Assembly: GCF_910593845.1 (NCBI RefSeq)
Contig: NZ_CAJVAS010000005.1
Span: 186,001-250,000 of the forward strand
Source of the DNA: Paenibacillus solanacearum
Lineage (GTDB): Bacteria; Bacillota; Bacilli; Paenibacillales; NBRC-103111
Length of the DNA stretch: 64,000 bases
Direction of reading: 5' to 3'
In this document: positions 26,006-33,701 of the stretch, one piece after another
Numbering within the stretch: the first letter of the stretch is position 1
How the letters are laid out: every line of letters begins with the position of its first letter
The notes under the pieces: generated by a model
Seen by the model: only the letters and a program-made list of their open reading frames with translations
The model's database searches: none
What the model was told of the DNA's origin: nothing
Position numbers and translations under genes: made by a program

Positions 26006-26224
26006 CTTACAGAGGAATAAATGAATATTATTACTTAATTGGATTGAACGGGTGCTATAATGCAACCGGAATAGGAAACAGGCCGTCGCGGCGGCTGCTC
26101 CTTCTATCGTTAAGCTAAAAAGGCAGGTTAACGCAACAATATACTTCCATCATCGTCTTATAAGGATAGGTAAAGAAGGGTATTTGGCAATGAGTAGCCT
26201 AACTTAAAAGGAAGGGGTAAGAAA

Positions 26225-26521
26225 ATGGCAAGTTTAGGTTTATTAATTTTGACCGTTCTTATCTTCTTAGTTATTGCATTGTTTTTCGTGGGACTAATCT
26301 TTGATTTTATTCATCCAAGTTCAATTCAAATTCAGCTTTTAGGTGTTCATCTATCATTGTTTGGAGCTGTTGTAGTCCTAGCATATGAAGAATCTAGTGG
26401 CTACGGCTTTGTTATAGGGTTAATCGGTATTGTCATAGGAGTGTCTGGCTCATTTAGAGATTCTAATCCAGCTAAAATATCGAAAAGTAAGATGCAGACT
26501 GCTACTCGGCGGGAACGATAG
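26225..26521 (+). CDS. Small membrane protein, unknown function
   Basis: The 98-residue product has three hydrophobic segments: about residues 4-28 (LGLLILTVLIFLVIALFFVG), 38-54 and 58-75, then a basic tail. A strong ribosome site (GGAAGGGG) lies before the ATG. GC content is clearly lower than in the neighbouring genes, which hints at separate ancestry. I do not recognise a family. Confidence 0.65.
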   Translation: MASLGLLILTVLIFLVIALFFVGLIFDFIHPSSIQIQLLGVHLSLFGAVVVLAYEESSGYGFVIGLIGIVIGVSGSFRDSNPAKISKSKMQTATRRER

Positions 26522-26753
26522 CTGAATATGCAACCAGGACGAAGCTACCGGTACACGAACGACAGCTCGGTTACGTTAACTGGAATATAACGAAATCAAG
26601 GTCGCTGATTAAGGTTCAATGTGAGACATTCTGTACTCCAATGTTCCGGGGAAATAGGCACAATATTTCCATTTAAGCAGCTTACTTCTTCGCGTGAGCG
26701 GCCGATATAATGGAAAACTGACCATCTATTATTGAGTCTAGGAGGTACGAATC

Positions 26754-27551
26754 ATGCGCAATGTGAACGCACCATTTCGGGCAAGAATCGGACTGTTGGA
26801 CGACGGACCGCTTACGTTCGACCAGTTGAGCACTGTTCTCGAACGAACGGCGTTCACGGTCCCTTTTGAAAATTTTGCAATCATCGAATCCAGAACACAG
26901 ACCATCTCAAAGGAGCAGCTCTTGGACAAAATTACGGTTCAAGGTGAAGGAGGCCTGTGCTATGAATTGAATACACTGTTTTGCTTCTTCATGCTGGACA
27001 ACGGACTGGACGCCCGGATGGTCAGCGGCGTGGTATACAATCACGAGAAGCAGCGTTACCCGGCCACCGGACGTACGCATGTTACGATTCTGCTCCGGCA
27101 TGAGAATCAGACTTACCTCGTCGATACGGGCTTCGGCAGTAATCTGCCGCTGCGACCTTTGCCGTTATCAGGCGAGCCTGTTTCCTCTTCAAATGGAGAC
27201 TTTCGAATTGTCCCGGCGTACGGCGAGCATGCCGAACTTGGTGATTACGTCCTAGAGATGAAGCTGAAGCATAAACACAGCGAGTGGATGACCGGCTACG
27301 TATTCGATACCGCGAAGACTATTACCCACGATACTGAGCTGAATGCGATTCAGCGCATAATCGCCGAGCATTCCGACTCGCCGTTCAACAAGAAACCTCT
27401 TGTCACGAAGGTCACGAAGCGCGGAACGATCACGTTGACCCCCTCCTTCTTCACGGAGTGGTGTGACGGCGTCATGACCAAGACCCCGGTAGACGAGTCT
27501 AGCTACAGGGAACTTCTGTCGCGATATTTCGGGATGCGAAGACCTTGGTAA
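26754..27551 (+). CDS. Arylamine N-acetyltransferase
   Basis: The 265-residue enzyme carries the complete catalytic triad of NATs: Cys69 in GGLCYELN, His109 in RTHVTILL and Asp124 in VDTGFGSN. It transfers acetyl from acetyl-CoA to aromatic amines or related acceptors. The N-terminal PFENFAI segment is also typical. AGGAGG precedes the ATG by eight bases. It stands alone; 26522-26753 upstream holds no gene. Confidence 0.92.
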   Translation: MRNVNAPFRARIGLLDDGPLTFDQLSTVLERTAFTVPFENFAIIESRTQTISKEQLLDKITVQGEGGLCYELNTLFCFFMLDNGLDARMVSGVVYNHEKQRYPATGRTHVTILLRHENQTYLVDTGFGSNLPLRPLPLSGEPVSSSNGDFRIVPAYGEHAELGDYVLEMKLKHKHSEWMTGYVFDTAKTITHDTELNAIQRIIAEHSDSPFNKKPLVTKVTKRGTITLTPSFFTEWCDGVMTKTPVDESSYRELLSRYFGMRRPW

Positions 27552-27686
27552 GATGTTGCGTTGTATACTCTTTAGCGGAGGGGCTTGTCGCGATGCAGCT
27601 CCTCTTTTCAATGAAGTAACTGGCAGATTTGCTTAACAACTGAACGGTAATGCATGGTACTATCTTAGTTGAAGGAGGTAAGGGAA

Positions 27687-27987
27687 ATGTATGCACAAAT
27701 TTTGTTTGGATGCTTGTAAATGGAATTTGTCATTTTCTCAATGTTAAATTTTTTCTAGAAAATCCGTAATAAATATATTAAGTGAGGATGAGCTAGCCTC
27801 ATTCCAAAAAGGACTGATTTTTCCATATTTCTTATTAGGCACGACATTTATCATAATGGGGATTATCGAAAGAGAGGACATCCTACCGATGCCAGTTTTT
27901 CTTGGAATATATATTATATTGGGTGTCATTTCATTGGCTATGGTATTAGTAAATGACAAAAAACACACAGGTTATTATTTTGGGTAA
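27687..27987 (+). pseudogene. Broken small membrane protein gene
   Basis: A strong ribosome site (GAAGGAGG) precedes an ATG at 27687 whose frame stops after 10 codons, resumes at an adjoining ATG at 27720 (MEFVIFSMLNFF) and stops again. Shifting by one base restores a long hydrophobic product: SVINILSEDELASFQKG, LIFPYFLLGTTFIIMG, VFLGIYIILGVISLAMVLV, ending HTGYYFG. One nonsense and one frameshift therefore separate it from an intact protein of about 95-100 residues. Low GC and Lys-rich ends match the membrane gene at 26225 in style. The function is unknown. Confidence 0.5.
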
Positions 27988-28159
27988 CACTTTGGGATTT
28001 TGAACTCCTAACGGAAACGATAGCTCAATCACACACGGCAGCCGGCCAATGTTCGGTTGCCGTTGTTGTGCTACTGGTAGGATAATTTGAATTCCGCATA
28101 GAAATAAGTGGTAAACAGAAATGCATAAGTTAGCAGCGATTTTCTTACTGGATTCAATG

Positions 28160-28241
28160 ATTTTAAACAACTTTATTGCTGACCCGGCCCGCATCATAGG
28201 CCGGGTTTGCATTTTTTGCGACTATTTTAAACAACTTTATT
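28160..28241. repeat. Two exact 18-bp direct repeats flanking a hairpin
   Basis: ATTTTAAACAACTTTATT occurs at 28160-28177 and 28224-28241. Between them is a terminator hairpin. The reverse complement resembles the tandem units at 24303. Confidence 0.6.
28181..28217 (+). terminator. Intrinsic terminator
   Basis: GACCCGGCC and GGCCGGGTT form a stem followed by TGCATTTTTT on the plus strand. It would stop transcription from the broken gene upstream before the convergent ABC operon. Confidence 0.7.
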
Positions 28242-28275
28242 CTCAGGGAACAGCTGCCAGCGGTGGTGCTGCTTG

Positions 28276-29058
28276 CTACGACCCGGTGGACCGGTAATGG
28301 CGCACCCCGATATGCCACACGAGCAGGCAAGGAACGAGAAACAGAATGCCGGCCAGCGGCATCAGCATGTAGAGCAGCGCGCTGCCTTGAACCCGGTCAA
28401 GAATATACTGCAAGGGCAAGTAGCTGACGCAGCCGAACGGGATGACGAAGGTGAAAAATACGGTCACTCCCCTGCGATAAATGTTCAGCGGGTACTGCGC
28501 CATTTCACGGCCGCCGTCGGTCAAAATATTGGCGATCTCAAGCCCCTGAACCGTCCAGAAGCAGAGCGTCGCCGTCAGTATAAAGATGCCGCTGAAGATC
28601 CCGATGCCGCCCGCGATCATGAACAGCAGCGTCAGCGCCTTCATGGCGCTCCACTCCACAGGCAAATGATACAAAGCCCAGACGAGGATGATCGCGCTCT
28701 GCAGCAGCCGGCCTACGCGATTGAATTCGAACCGGGAGCCGAGCACTTGCAGCACGGTGTTCCGCGGCCGAACGAGCAGCCGGTCGAATCCCCCCCCGGC
28801 CACAAGGGAGGAGAACGAGTCGAACCCCCGGGAAAAGCATTCGCTGAGCGAATAAGCCATCCCGACGACGGCAAACAACAGCGTGACCTCGAAGAAATCC
28901 CACCCTTTCAGCTGGCCGAACCGGGCGAACATAAAGTACACTCCGGCAAATACGGTGAGCGGCGTCAAGCACTGCCCCAGCGTCAGCAGCCAAAACGAGG
29001 CGCGGTATTGCATCTGGGATTTCAACAGTATCGATACATACTTCATATATAAGCTCAT
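28276..29058 (-). CDS. ABC-2 type transporter permease (second subunit)
   Basis: The 260-residue protein has six predicted membrane helices and the ABC2_membrane_6 (DUF990-like) pattern: YMKYVSILLKSQMQYRASFW at the start, GGGFDRLLVRPRNTVLQVLGSRFE in the first loop and PFGCVSYLPLQYIL near the end. GGGAGG lies nine bases before the ATG. It starts five bases after the first permease stops and is the last gene of the operon. With its partner it forms the channel of an exporter; the cargo is unknown. Confidence 0.87.
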   Translation of the reverse strand: MSLYMKYVSILLKSQMQYRASFWLLTLGQCLTPLTVFAGVYFMFARFGQLKGWDFFEVTLLFAVVGMAYSLSECFSRGFDSFSSLVAGGGFDRLLVRPRNTVLQVLGSRFEFNRVGRLLQSAIILVWALYHLPVEWSAMKALTLLFMIAGGIGIFSGIFILTATLCFWTVQGLEIANILTDGGREMAQYPLNIYRRGVTVFFTFVIPFGCVSYLPLQYILDRVQGSALLYMLMPLAGILFLVPCLLVWHIGVRHYRSTGS

Positions 29059-29063
29059 GCGGA

Positions 29064-29867
29064 TCAGCCTCCCTGTACGACGATTTGACGCAGCGCCCGC
29101 CGGATCGCCCATCTGCCGAATGCCACAAGCGCAGTGAGCCATAGGACCTGCACCAGGATGCCCCATAGCGCTTCGCTCTGCGGAATATGCCCGGAGTATA
29201 CGCGAAAAGGGAAGTCCGCCGTCCAGCGGAACGGAAGCCCATACGTGACGGTTTGCAGCCATGGCGGCATCAAGGGGACAGGGATGGTGAGCCCTGCGAA
29301 AAATTGACCGGCGATGGCAATCATGACCACCGAGCCTGTCGGCGACATCGTCCAAAATACCGAGATATAGATCAGCATCGAGATGGCGACCACGACCAGC
29401 ATGCCGAGCAGCAGCGTCACGACGAACAGGGCCAGCCGTGCCGGTGAAGATGGCAAACTCATCCGGTAAGGCTCCGGCAGCAGCAGCACGACGACGGCAA
29501 TCGGGATGCAGCGCAGCAGGACGGTTGCCAGCCGCTCGCCCACGAGCTTGGCGTACCAGAACGGATAAATGTCGCACGGCCGGCACAATTCGTAGGCGAT
29601 ATTGCCGGATGTGATCATCTGGAATATTTCGTTGTCGCGGATCCACAGCATGACGAAGCCGAGAAACATTTGCTGCAGCCATACATACGCGACCAGATCG
29701 CCAAGCGACATCGGCGGCGTGATTGTGCTCTGGCTGTAAAACGCTTCATACACCATGATGAATATAAATCCGAAAAACAACTGCGTCACCATGCCGGCCA
29801 ACGCCGCCGAGCGATATTGCAGACTCGTAATAAACCGCAGCTTCCATACCGACAAATACGCACTCAT
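29064..29867 (-). CDS. ABC-2 type transporter permease (first subunit)
   Basis: The 267-residue protein begins MSAYLSVWKLRFITSLQYRSAALAG and has about six hydrophobic helices. The GNIAYELCRPCDIYPFWYAKLVGERLA segment is the counterpart of the loop in the partner permease. AAGGAG precedes the ATG by eight bases. The ATG overlaps the stop of the ATPase gene (ATGA), so translation is coupled. Confidence 0.87.
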   Translation of the reverse strand: MSAYLSVWKLRFITSLQYRSAALAGMVTQLFFGFIFIMVYEAFYSQSTITPPMSLGDLVAYVWLQQMFLGFVMLWIRDNEIFQMITSGNIAYELCRPCDIYPFWYAKLVGERLATVLLRCIPIAVVVLLLPEPYRMSLPSSPARLALFVVTLLLGMLVVVAISMLIYISVFWTMSPTGSVVMIAIAGQFFAGLTIPVPLMPPWLQTVTYGLPFRWTADFPFRVYSGHIPQSEALWGILVQVLWLTALVAFGRWAIRRALRQIVVQGG

Positions 29868-30841
29868 ACTTGATGCTCCTTGTACAGCTCGACGATCAGC
29901 TGCTCCACCGGCGTCGATTCGATCGCGACATCGAGCAGCTCTACATGCTCGGATAAGGCGGAGATGACGCCGGCAATGGCGGCCCGCTCCGTATCGACGC
30001 TGAATACGGCCCGCTCCGGCGACCACGAGATCAGCGACGCCCCGCGTATATCGACCGGCGTCGCATGCTCGCGGAAGTCGATCGTGACGAGCCGATGCGT
30101 TCCGAACTTGCCGCGCAGTGCGCTGACCGTCCCGTCGTACAGCAGCGTCCCTTTCCCGATCATCAGGATGCGGTCCGCCAGCGCCTCGATATCCTGCATA
30201 TCATGCGTCGTCAAGATGACCGTTACGCCTTTTTCCTTATTAATCGTCTTGATGAACTGCCGAACGGCGATTTTGCTGACGGCGTCGAGTCCGATCGTCG
30301 GCTCGTCGAGGAACAATATTTTCGGCCCGTGCAGCAGCGAGGCGGCGATTTCGCAGCGCATCCGCTGGCCGAGACTGAGCTGCCGGACGGGCATGTGCAT
30401 GATCTCCTGCAGACCGAGCGTTTCCGTCAGCAGGCTGAGGTTCTTTTTATATTCGGCTGCCGGAATGTGGTATATATCCCGCAGCAGCTCGAACGAGTCG
30501 ATGACGGGTACGTCCCACCACAGCTGAGAGCGCTGGCCGAAGACGACACCGATATGCCGGACATATGCCGTCCGGTCTTTCCACGGCGTAAATCCCATGA
30601 CGCTGCACGTGCCGCGGTCCGGCATCAGAATGCCGCTCATCACCTTGATGGACGTCGACTTTCCCGCCCCGTTCGGGCCGATATACCCTACGATTTCTCC
30701 TTCGCCGATCGAAAACGAAATGTCGTGAAGCGCATGGACGATCGTGTGTTCGCGGACAAAAAGGGCTTTCGCCGCCTGCCTTAGTCCGGCAGACCGTTTG
30801 GCTACCTTAAACGATTTGCTGATGCCCTGAAGCTCAATCAT
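29864..30841 (-). CDS. ABC-2 type transporter ATP-binding protein
   Basis: The 325-residue ATPase has Walker A GPNGAGKST, a Q-loop at GVVFGQRSQLWW, signature LSLGQRMRCEIAASLL, Walker B ILFLDEPTIGLD and H-loop LTTHDM, followed by a C-terminal domain of about 80 residues common in NatA-like exporters. It energises the two permeases downstream. The start at 30841 (MIELQGISKSF) has AGGGAG nine bases upstream and overlaps the stop of a 24-codon ORF. Confidence 0.92.
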   Translation of the reverse strand: MIELQGISKSFKVAKRSAGLRQAAKALFVREHTIVHALHDISFSIGEGEIVGYIGPNGAGKSTSIKVMSGILMPDRGTCSVMGFTPWKDRTAYVRHIGVVFGQRSQLWWDVPVIDSFELLRDIYHIPAAEYKKNLSLLTETLGLQEIMHMPVRQLSLGQRMRCEIAASLLHGPKILFLDEPTIGLDAVSKIAVRQFIKTINKEKGVTVILTTHDMQDIEALADRILMIGKGTLLYDGTVSALRGKFGTHRLVTIDFREHATPVDIRGASLISWSPERAVFSVDTERAAIAGVISALSEHVELLDVAIESTPVEQLIVELYKEHQV

Positions 30842-30912
30842 GCTCGCACTCTCCCTTCTTGCCGACTCTTCACACCGGTGGTATCGTAATCCTGAATCCG
30901 ACCTTCCTGCAT
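30838..30912 (-). CDS. 24-residue upstream ORF coupled to the ABC ATPase gene
   Basis: A textbook ribosome site (AAGGAGG, nine bases from ATG) starts a 24-codon frame (MQEGRIQDYDTT, then GVKSRQEGRVRA). Its TGA overlaps the ATPase ATG as ATGA. It has no hydrophobic segment and no recognised family. It could be a regulatory leader peptide, a genuine microprotein, or the remnant of a former first gene. The ribosome site and the exact overlap are the reason for reporting it. Confidence 0.45.
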   Translation of the reverse strand: MQEGRIQDYDTTGVKSRQEGRVRA

Positions 30913-30970
30913 GGAACACAACCTCCTTCAAATGGGGTACTGACAAAATATATCCAAAACGCCCAAAAAA

Positions 30971-31001
30971 GTATAGACTTATAATCGAGTGTAAGTTATA
31001 C
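30971..31001. promoter_or_regulatory. Dyad upstream of the ABC exporter operon, possible operator
   Basis: GTATA-G-ACTTA and TAAGT-TATAC face each other with a 10-base centre, 60 bases upstream of the small ORF. Such long AT-rich dyads are usual operator sites. No regulator gene is adjacent. The gap 30913-31200 otherwise holds two hairpins and no gene. Confidence 0.35.
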
Positions 31002-31058
31002 TAATATTATAGAAGTCAAGGACGTCTATCTTTAGTTAAAATCTATCTAAAACAGGCA

Positions 31059-31085
31059 TGCGACATATTTTATGTCGTTTTTTTG
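31059..31085 (+). terminator. Hairpin with T-run
   Basis: CGACATA and TATGTCG flank a short loop and are followed by seven Ts on the plus strand. No plus-strand gene lies upstream, so its role is unclear. Confidence 0.45.
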
Positions 31086-31125
31086 TGTTTATAAGGCTAG
31101 GCAAATACAAATACCCGCTTATGCA

Positions 31126-31156
31126 ACAAGGCCGCCGGTCATACCGGCAGCCTTGT
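31126..31156. terminator. Hairpin terminator after the secreted protein gene
   Basis: ACAAGGC-GCCGGT pairs with ACCGGC-GCCTTGT. The T-run is weak on both strands. Confidence 0.45.
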
Positions 31157-31200
31157 CTTCCGCTTGCTATATGCCCCGACGGTCCGTGAATCGTCAGGTG

Positions 31201-31656
31201 TTACTTCTCCTTCTTCATCTCAAAGTAATTGCCATCCCATAACATCATCAACGTCTGCTCATCCTTGATCATCAGAAAGCTGCCCGGATTCGTCCCATTG
31301 CGAATGTGTACGGTTTTAACCGATGGCGCGTAAATGCCAAGGTCGCTTAATGGAGTCCGGTACGCTCTCACAAAATCCTGGTTCGTCATTTCCTGTTCCT
31401 TATATTCAGGGTTCAACATTTCATCCTCGCCAAAGGACGCCTTTTCCTTCGTGTAGCTCGCTTTCATGCCGATGATGCGTTCGTCAACAGCCGTCGATAT
31501 CGGCGCAGAACCAACCCACTTCTGAACGGTCCAATCTCCATAATATACAGGCTCAGGAATGGTTGAAGGCTCCGCGGGCAGCCTTGAGGTTATGGGGCCA
31601 AATGAGCCGATGAACAGCGCGATCAACAGCAGCGTAGAACAGTACAATTTGTTCAT
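31201..31656 (-). CDS. Secreted protein, unknown, possibly lipocalin-like
   Basis: The 151-residue precursor has a signal peptide (KLYCSTLLLIALFIGSFG) without a clear lipobox. The mature part contains YGDWTVQKWVG near its start, a string of short beta strands and the end FLMIKDEQTLMMLWDGNYFEMKKE. A W at the start of the first strand and an eight-strand feel recall calycin folds, but this is a guess. The start at 31656 has GGAGG eight bases upstream. It stands alone between the ABC operon and the ABC-F gene. Confidence 0.65.
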   Translation of the reverse strand: MNKLYCSTLLLIALFIGSFGPITSRLPAEPSTIPEPVYYGDWTVQKWVGSAPISTAVDERIIGMKASYTKEKASFGEDEMLNPEYKEQEMTNQDFVRAYRTPLSDLGIYAPSVKTVHIRNGTNPGSFLMIKDEQTLMMLWDGNYFEMKKEK

Positions 31657-31806
31657 ACCCTTCGCCTCCTTTTCCAATCTGCTATATATTATAGACGATG
31701 ATGAAACGTATTAAGTTGGCTCAATATCTTCCCGTTCGATAAGCGAAGAGCAAGCTGGCCGTGCGGCAAACTCGCGATCGTATTCGTGAGGTCGCCTGTT
31801 TGCCCC

Positions 31807-33267
31807 TTACTTCAATCGATCAAGCCGGCCCTCCTTCACCTCAAACACCTGATCGGCAACATTCTCGAGCAGGCGGGCATCATGCGATATGAAGACGATC
31901 GTGCCCGCGTACTTTCGCATCATGGTCTCGAGCGCTTCCACGGCGGGAATGTCCAGAAAGTTGCTCGGTTCGTCCATAAGCAAAATATTGTAGCGCCCAA
32001 GCAGCAGTTTGGCCAGCTGGAGCTTGATAATTTCGCCGCCGCTCAATACCGATAGCTCTTTGCGAACGTCCTGATGCGTGACCCCCATGGATGCGAGTAC
32101 GGCGCGAATGTCCGCAACGGGATACTCGCATTGCTCCTGCATGTAGGCCATGACGTTCTGATTCCGTTCGAACTTGTAACCGTTTTGGACAAAGCAGCCG
32201 ATTTCCGCTTTAGGCGATAACGTAATGCCGCTCTCCCGGTCGCGAATCATGTGGAACAGCGTGGTTTTCCCGGCCCCGTTCGCGCCGACGATCGCAATCT
32301 TGCCCCCGAGCGGGAACTGAAAGGAGACGTTATCGAAAATCACCTTGTCTCCGAACCGTTTGCTGATCTCCTGTCCCGCAATCGGGAACGGGTTATGCAA
32401 TGCCAGCGTCTTGCTCTGCCGGAATTGAACGCTTCGCAAGGCTTTCGGTGCGGCCACCTCGCCAAGCGCTTCGATTCGCCGTTCCATGTTTTTGGCCGCG
32501 TTATACAGCTTCTTCTGCTTGCTGCCTTGCGATTTCTGATGACTGAGGCGTCCGCCGCTTTCCGTCTTATTTTTTTTATCCGCTTTCTTTTCCTTTTGAT
32601 CAAGCTGCCGGGCCTGGCTTTTCTTCTCCTCGATCGCTTGTTCCAGCCGCTCCCGTTCCGCCGTATATTGACGATATCGGGCAGCCTGGCTCTGCCGCTC
32701 CTCTTCCTTCTGGGCCAAATAGTCGGTATAGCCACCCCAATACTCGGTAATTCTCCCGTCCTTCAGCTCCCAGATCTTATCGACGACCTTATCCAGGAAA
32801 TAACGGTCATGACTGATGATGAGCAGCGCCCCGGCATAATGCGTGAGCCGGTTCACGAGGAAGTCGATCCCTTCACGGTCCAGATGGCATGTCGGCTCGT
32901 CGGCAAACAGACCGTGCACCTGCCCCGACAGCGCCTGCGCAATTTTCACCCGCGTCTCTTCCCCGCCGCTCATCGTCCCGGCTTGCACCCGGTCGACATG
33001 GAGCTTGCCCATGATAGCGTAGTCCTGTGCGGCTTGGACAACCGCCTCTTCCAACTGAGGGATATAGGCAAACGTCCCTTCCCTTTCAATCTTGCCATGC
33101 TGCAGAGGGATGCTGCCCAGCAGCGCTTTGAGAAGCGTGCTTTTCCCCGCTCCGTTCGCGCCAACCAAACCGATGCGATCGTATTCATACAACTCCAACC
33201 GGTCGATATCGAGTACCTCGCGTCCCATATATTCCACATAAAGCTCTGTCGCTTTGATCAATAACAT
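31807..33267 (-). CDS. ABC-F ribosomal-protection-type ATPase (Vga/Vml/Msr-like)
   Basis: The 486-residue protein has two ABC domains with no membrane part: Walker [10 protein letters not shown] and GANGAGKTT, signatures [12 protein letters not shown] and [12 protein letters not shown], Walker [11 protein letters not shown] and [11 protein letters not shown] highly charged linker (about residues 200-275, rich in Lys, Glu and Gln) forms the P-site tRNA interaction motif, long as in antibiotic-resistance members. Such proteins release macrolide, lincosamide, streptogramin A or pleuromutilin drugs from the ribosome. GGAGGAGG precedes the ATG by seven bases. The leader has a 10-residue peptide and alternative hairpins, which supports a resistance rather than housekeeping role. 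Confidence 0.85.
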   Translation of the reverse strand: MLLIKATELYVEYMGREVLDIDRLELYEYDRIGLVGANGAGKSTLLKALLGSIPLQHGKIEREGTFAYIPQLEEAVVQAAQDYAIMGKLHVDRVQAGTMSGGEETRVKIAQALSGQVHGLFADEPTCHLDREGIDFLVNRLTHYAGALLIISHDRYFLDKVVDKIWELKDGRITEYWGGYTDYLAQKEEERQSQAARYRQYTAERERLEQAIEEKKSQARQLDQKEKKADKKNKTESGGRLSHQKSQGSKQKKLYNAAKNMERRIEALGEVAAPKALRSVQFRQSKTLALHNPFPIAGQEISKRFGDKVIFDNVSFQFPLGGKIAIVGANGAGKTTLFHMIRDRESGITLSPKAEIGCFVQNGYKFERNQNVMAYMQEQCEYPVADIRAVLASMGVTHQDVRKELSVLSGGEIIKLQLAKLLLGRYNILLMDEPSNFLDIPAVEALETMMRKYAGTIVFISHDARLLENVADQVFEVKEGRLDRLK

Positions 33268-33283
33268 GAATAATCCTCCTCCG

Positions 33284-33337
33284 AAAAATCGCAGTTTCCG
33301 TCTTGAAACTTCGCAGGCTGACCTGCGATTTGCGAAG
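33284..33337 (-). promoter_or_regulatory. Alternative hairpins (attenuator) before the ABC-F gene
   Basis: Segment 33323-33331 (AAATCGCAG in RNA sense) can pair with 33286-33294 (CTGCGATTT, ending in five Us). The overlapping segment 33331-33337 (CTTCGCA) can pair with 33309-33315 (TGCGAAG). The two pairings exclude each other. The first resembles a terminator placed just before the ribosome site, the second its competitor. Confidence 0.55.
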
Positions 33338-33343
33338 GGGAGA

Positions 33344-33376
33344 TTATATAAAGAAGTACCAGTGTATGCTGCGCAT
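33344..33376 (-). CDS. 10-residue leader peptide of the ABC-F gene
   Basis: AAGGAG, eight bases, then an ATG that encodes [10 protein letters not shown] and a stop. It lies 76 bases upstream of the ABC-F start and directly before the alternative hairpins. Aromatic-rich short leaders of this kind sense ribosome-stalling drugs in erm, msr and vml systems. Confidence 0.6.
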   Translation of the reverse strand: MRSIHWYFFI

Positions 33377-33435
33377 GATTAGGGCTCCTTTTCTCTTCAT
33401 TTGCTTTGAATCGGTACACATCCTGGCATGATAGC

Positions 33436-33477
33436 AAAAAAAAGCAGACCCAAGTCCACTGGCGGGCTTGGGTCTGC
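33436..33477 (-). terminator. Strong intrinsic terminator
   Basis: GCAGACCCAAGTCC pairs with GGGCTTGGGTCTGC (one or two mismatches), followed by eight Ts on the minus strand. It either ends the upstream operon or is a first attenuator in the ABC-F leader. Confidence 0.82.
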
Positions 33478-33572
33478 ATAAAGTACGTACCAGAACAGAA
33501 CGAAACGAGGCATAACAAAAAAAGCCGTCCGGATCGCGGTCGATGTCCTCATACGTGAAAATAAGCAGCTCG

Positions 33573-33608
33573 AAAAAAGCCCACCTTAGTGGTAATATCC
33601 GCTTTTTT
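33573..33608 (-). terminator. Terminator of the carbohydrate operon
   Basis: AAAAAAGC and GCTTTTTT flank an inner CCAC/GTGG helix. It lies about 95 bases past the stop of the S74 protein gene. Confidence 0.6.
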
Positions 33609-33701
33609 ATCGCCTGCTTACCTTAAACGCATAGAGTGAACCATCGATCGCAATCCTCCTCACTTAGATTACTGGTATCTTACCATCGGCGGCAGCAGCT
33701 G

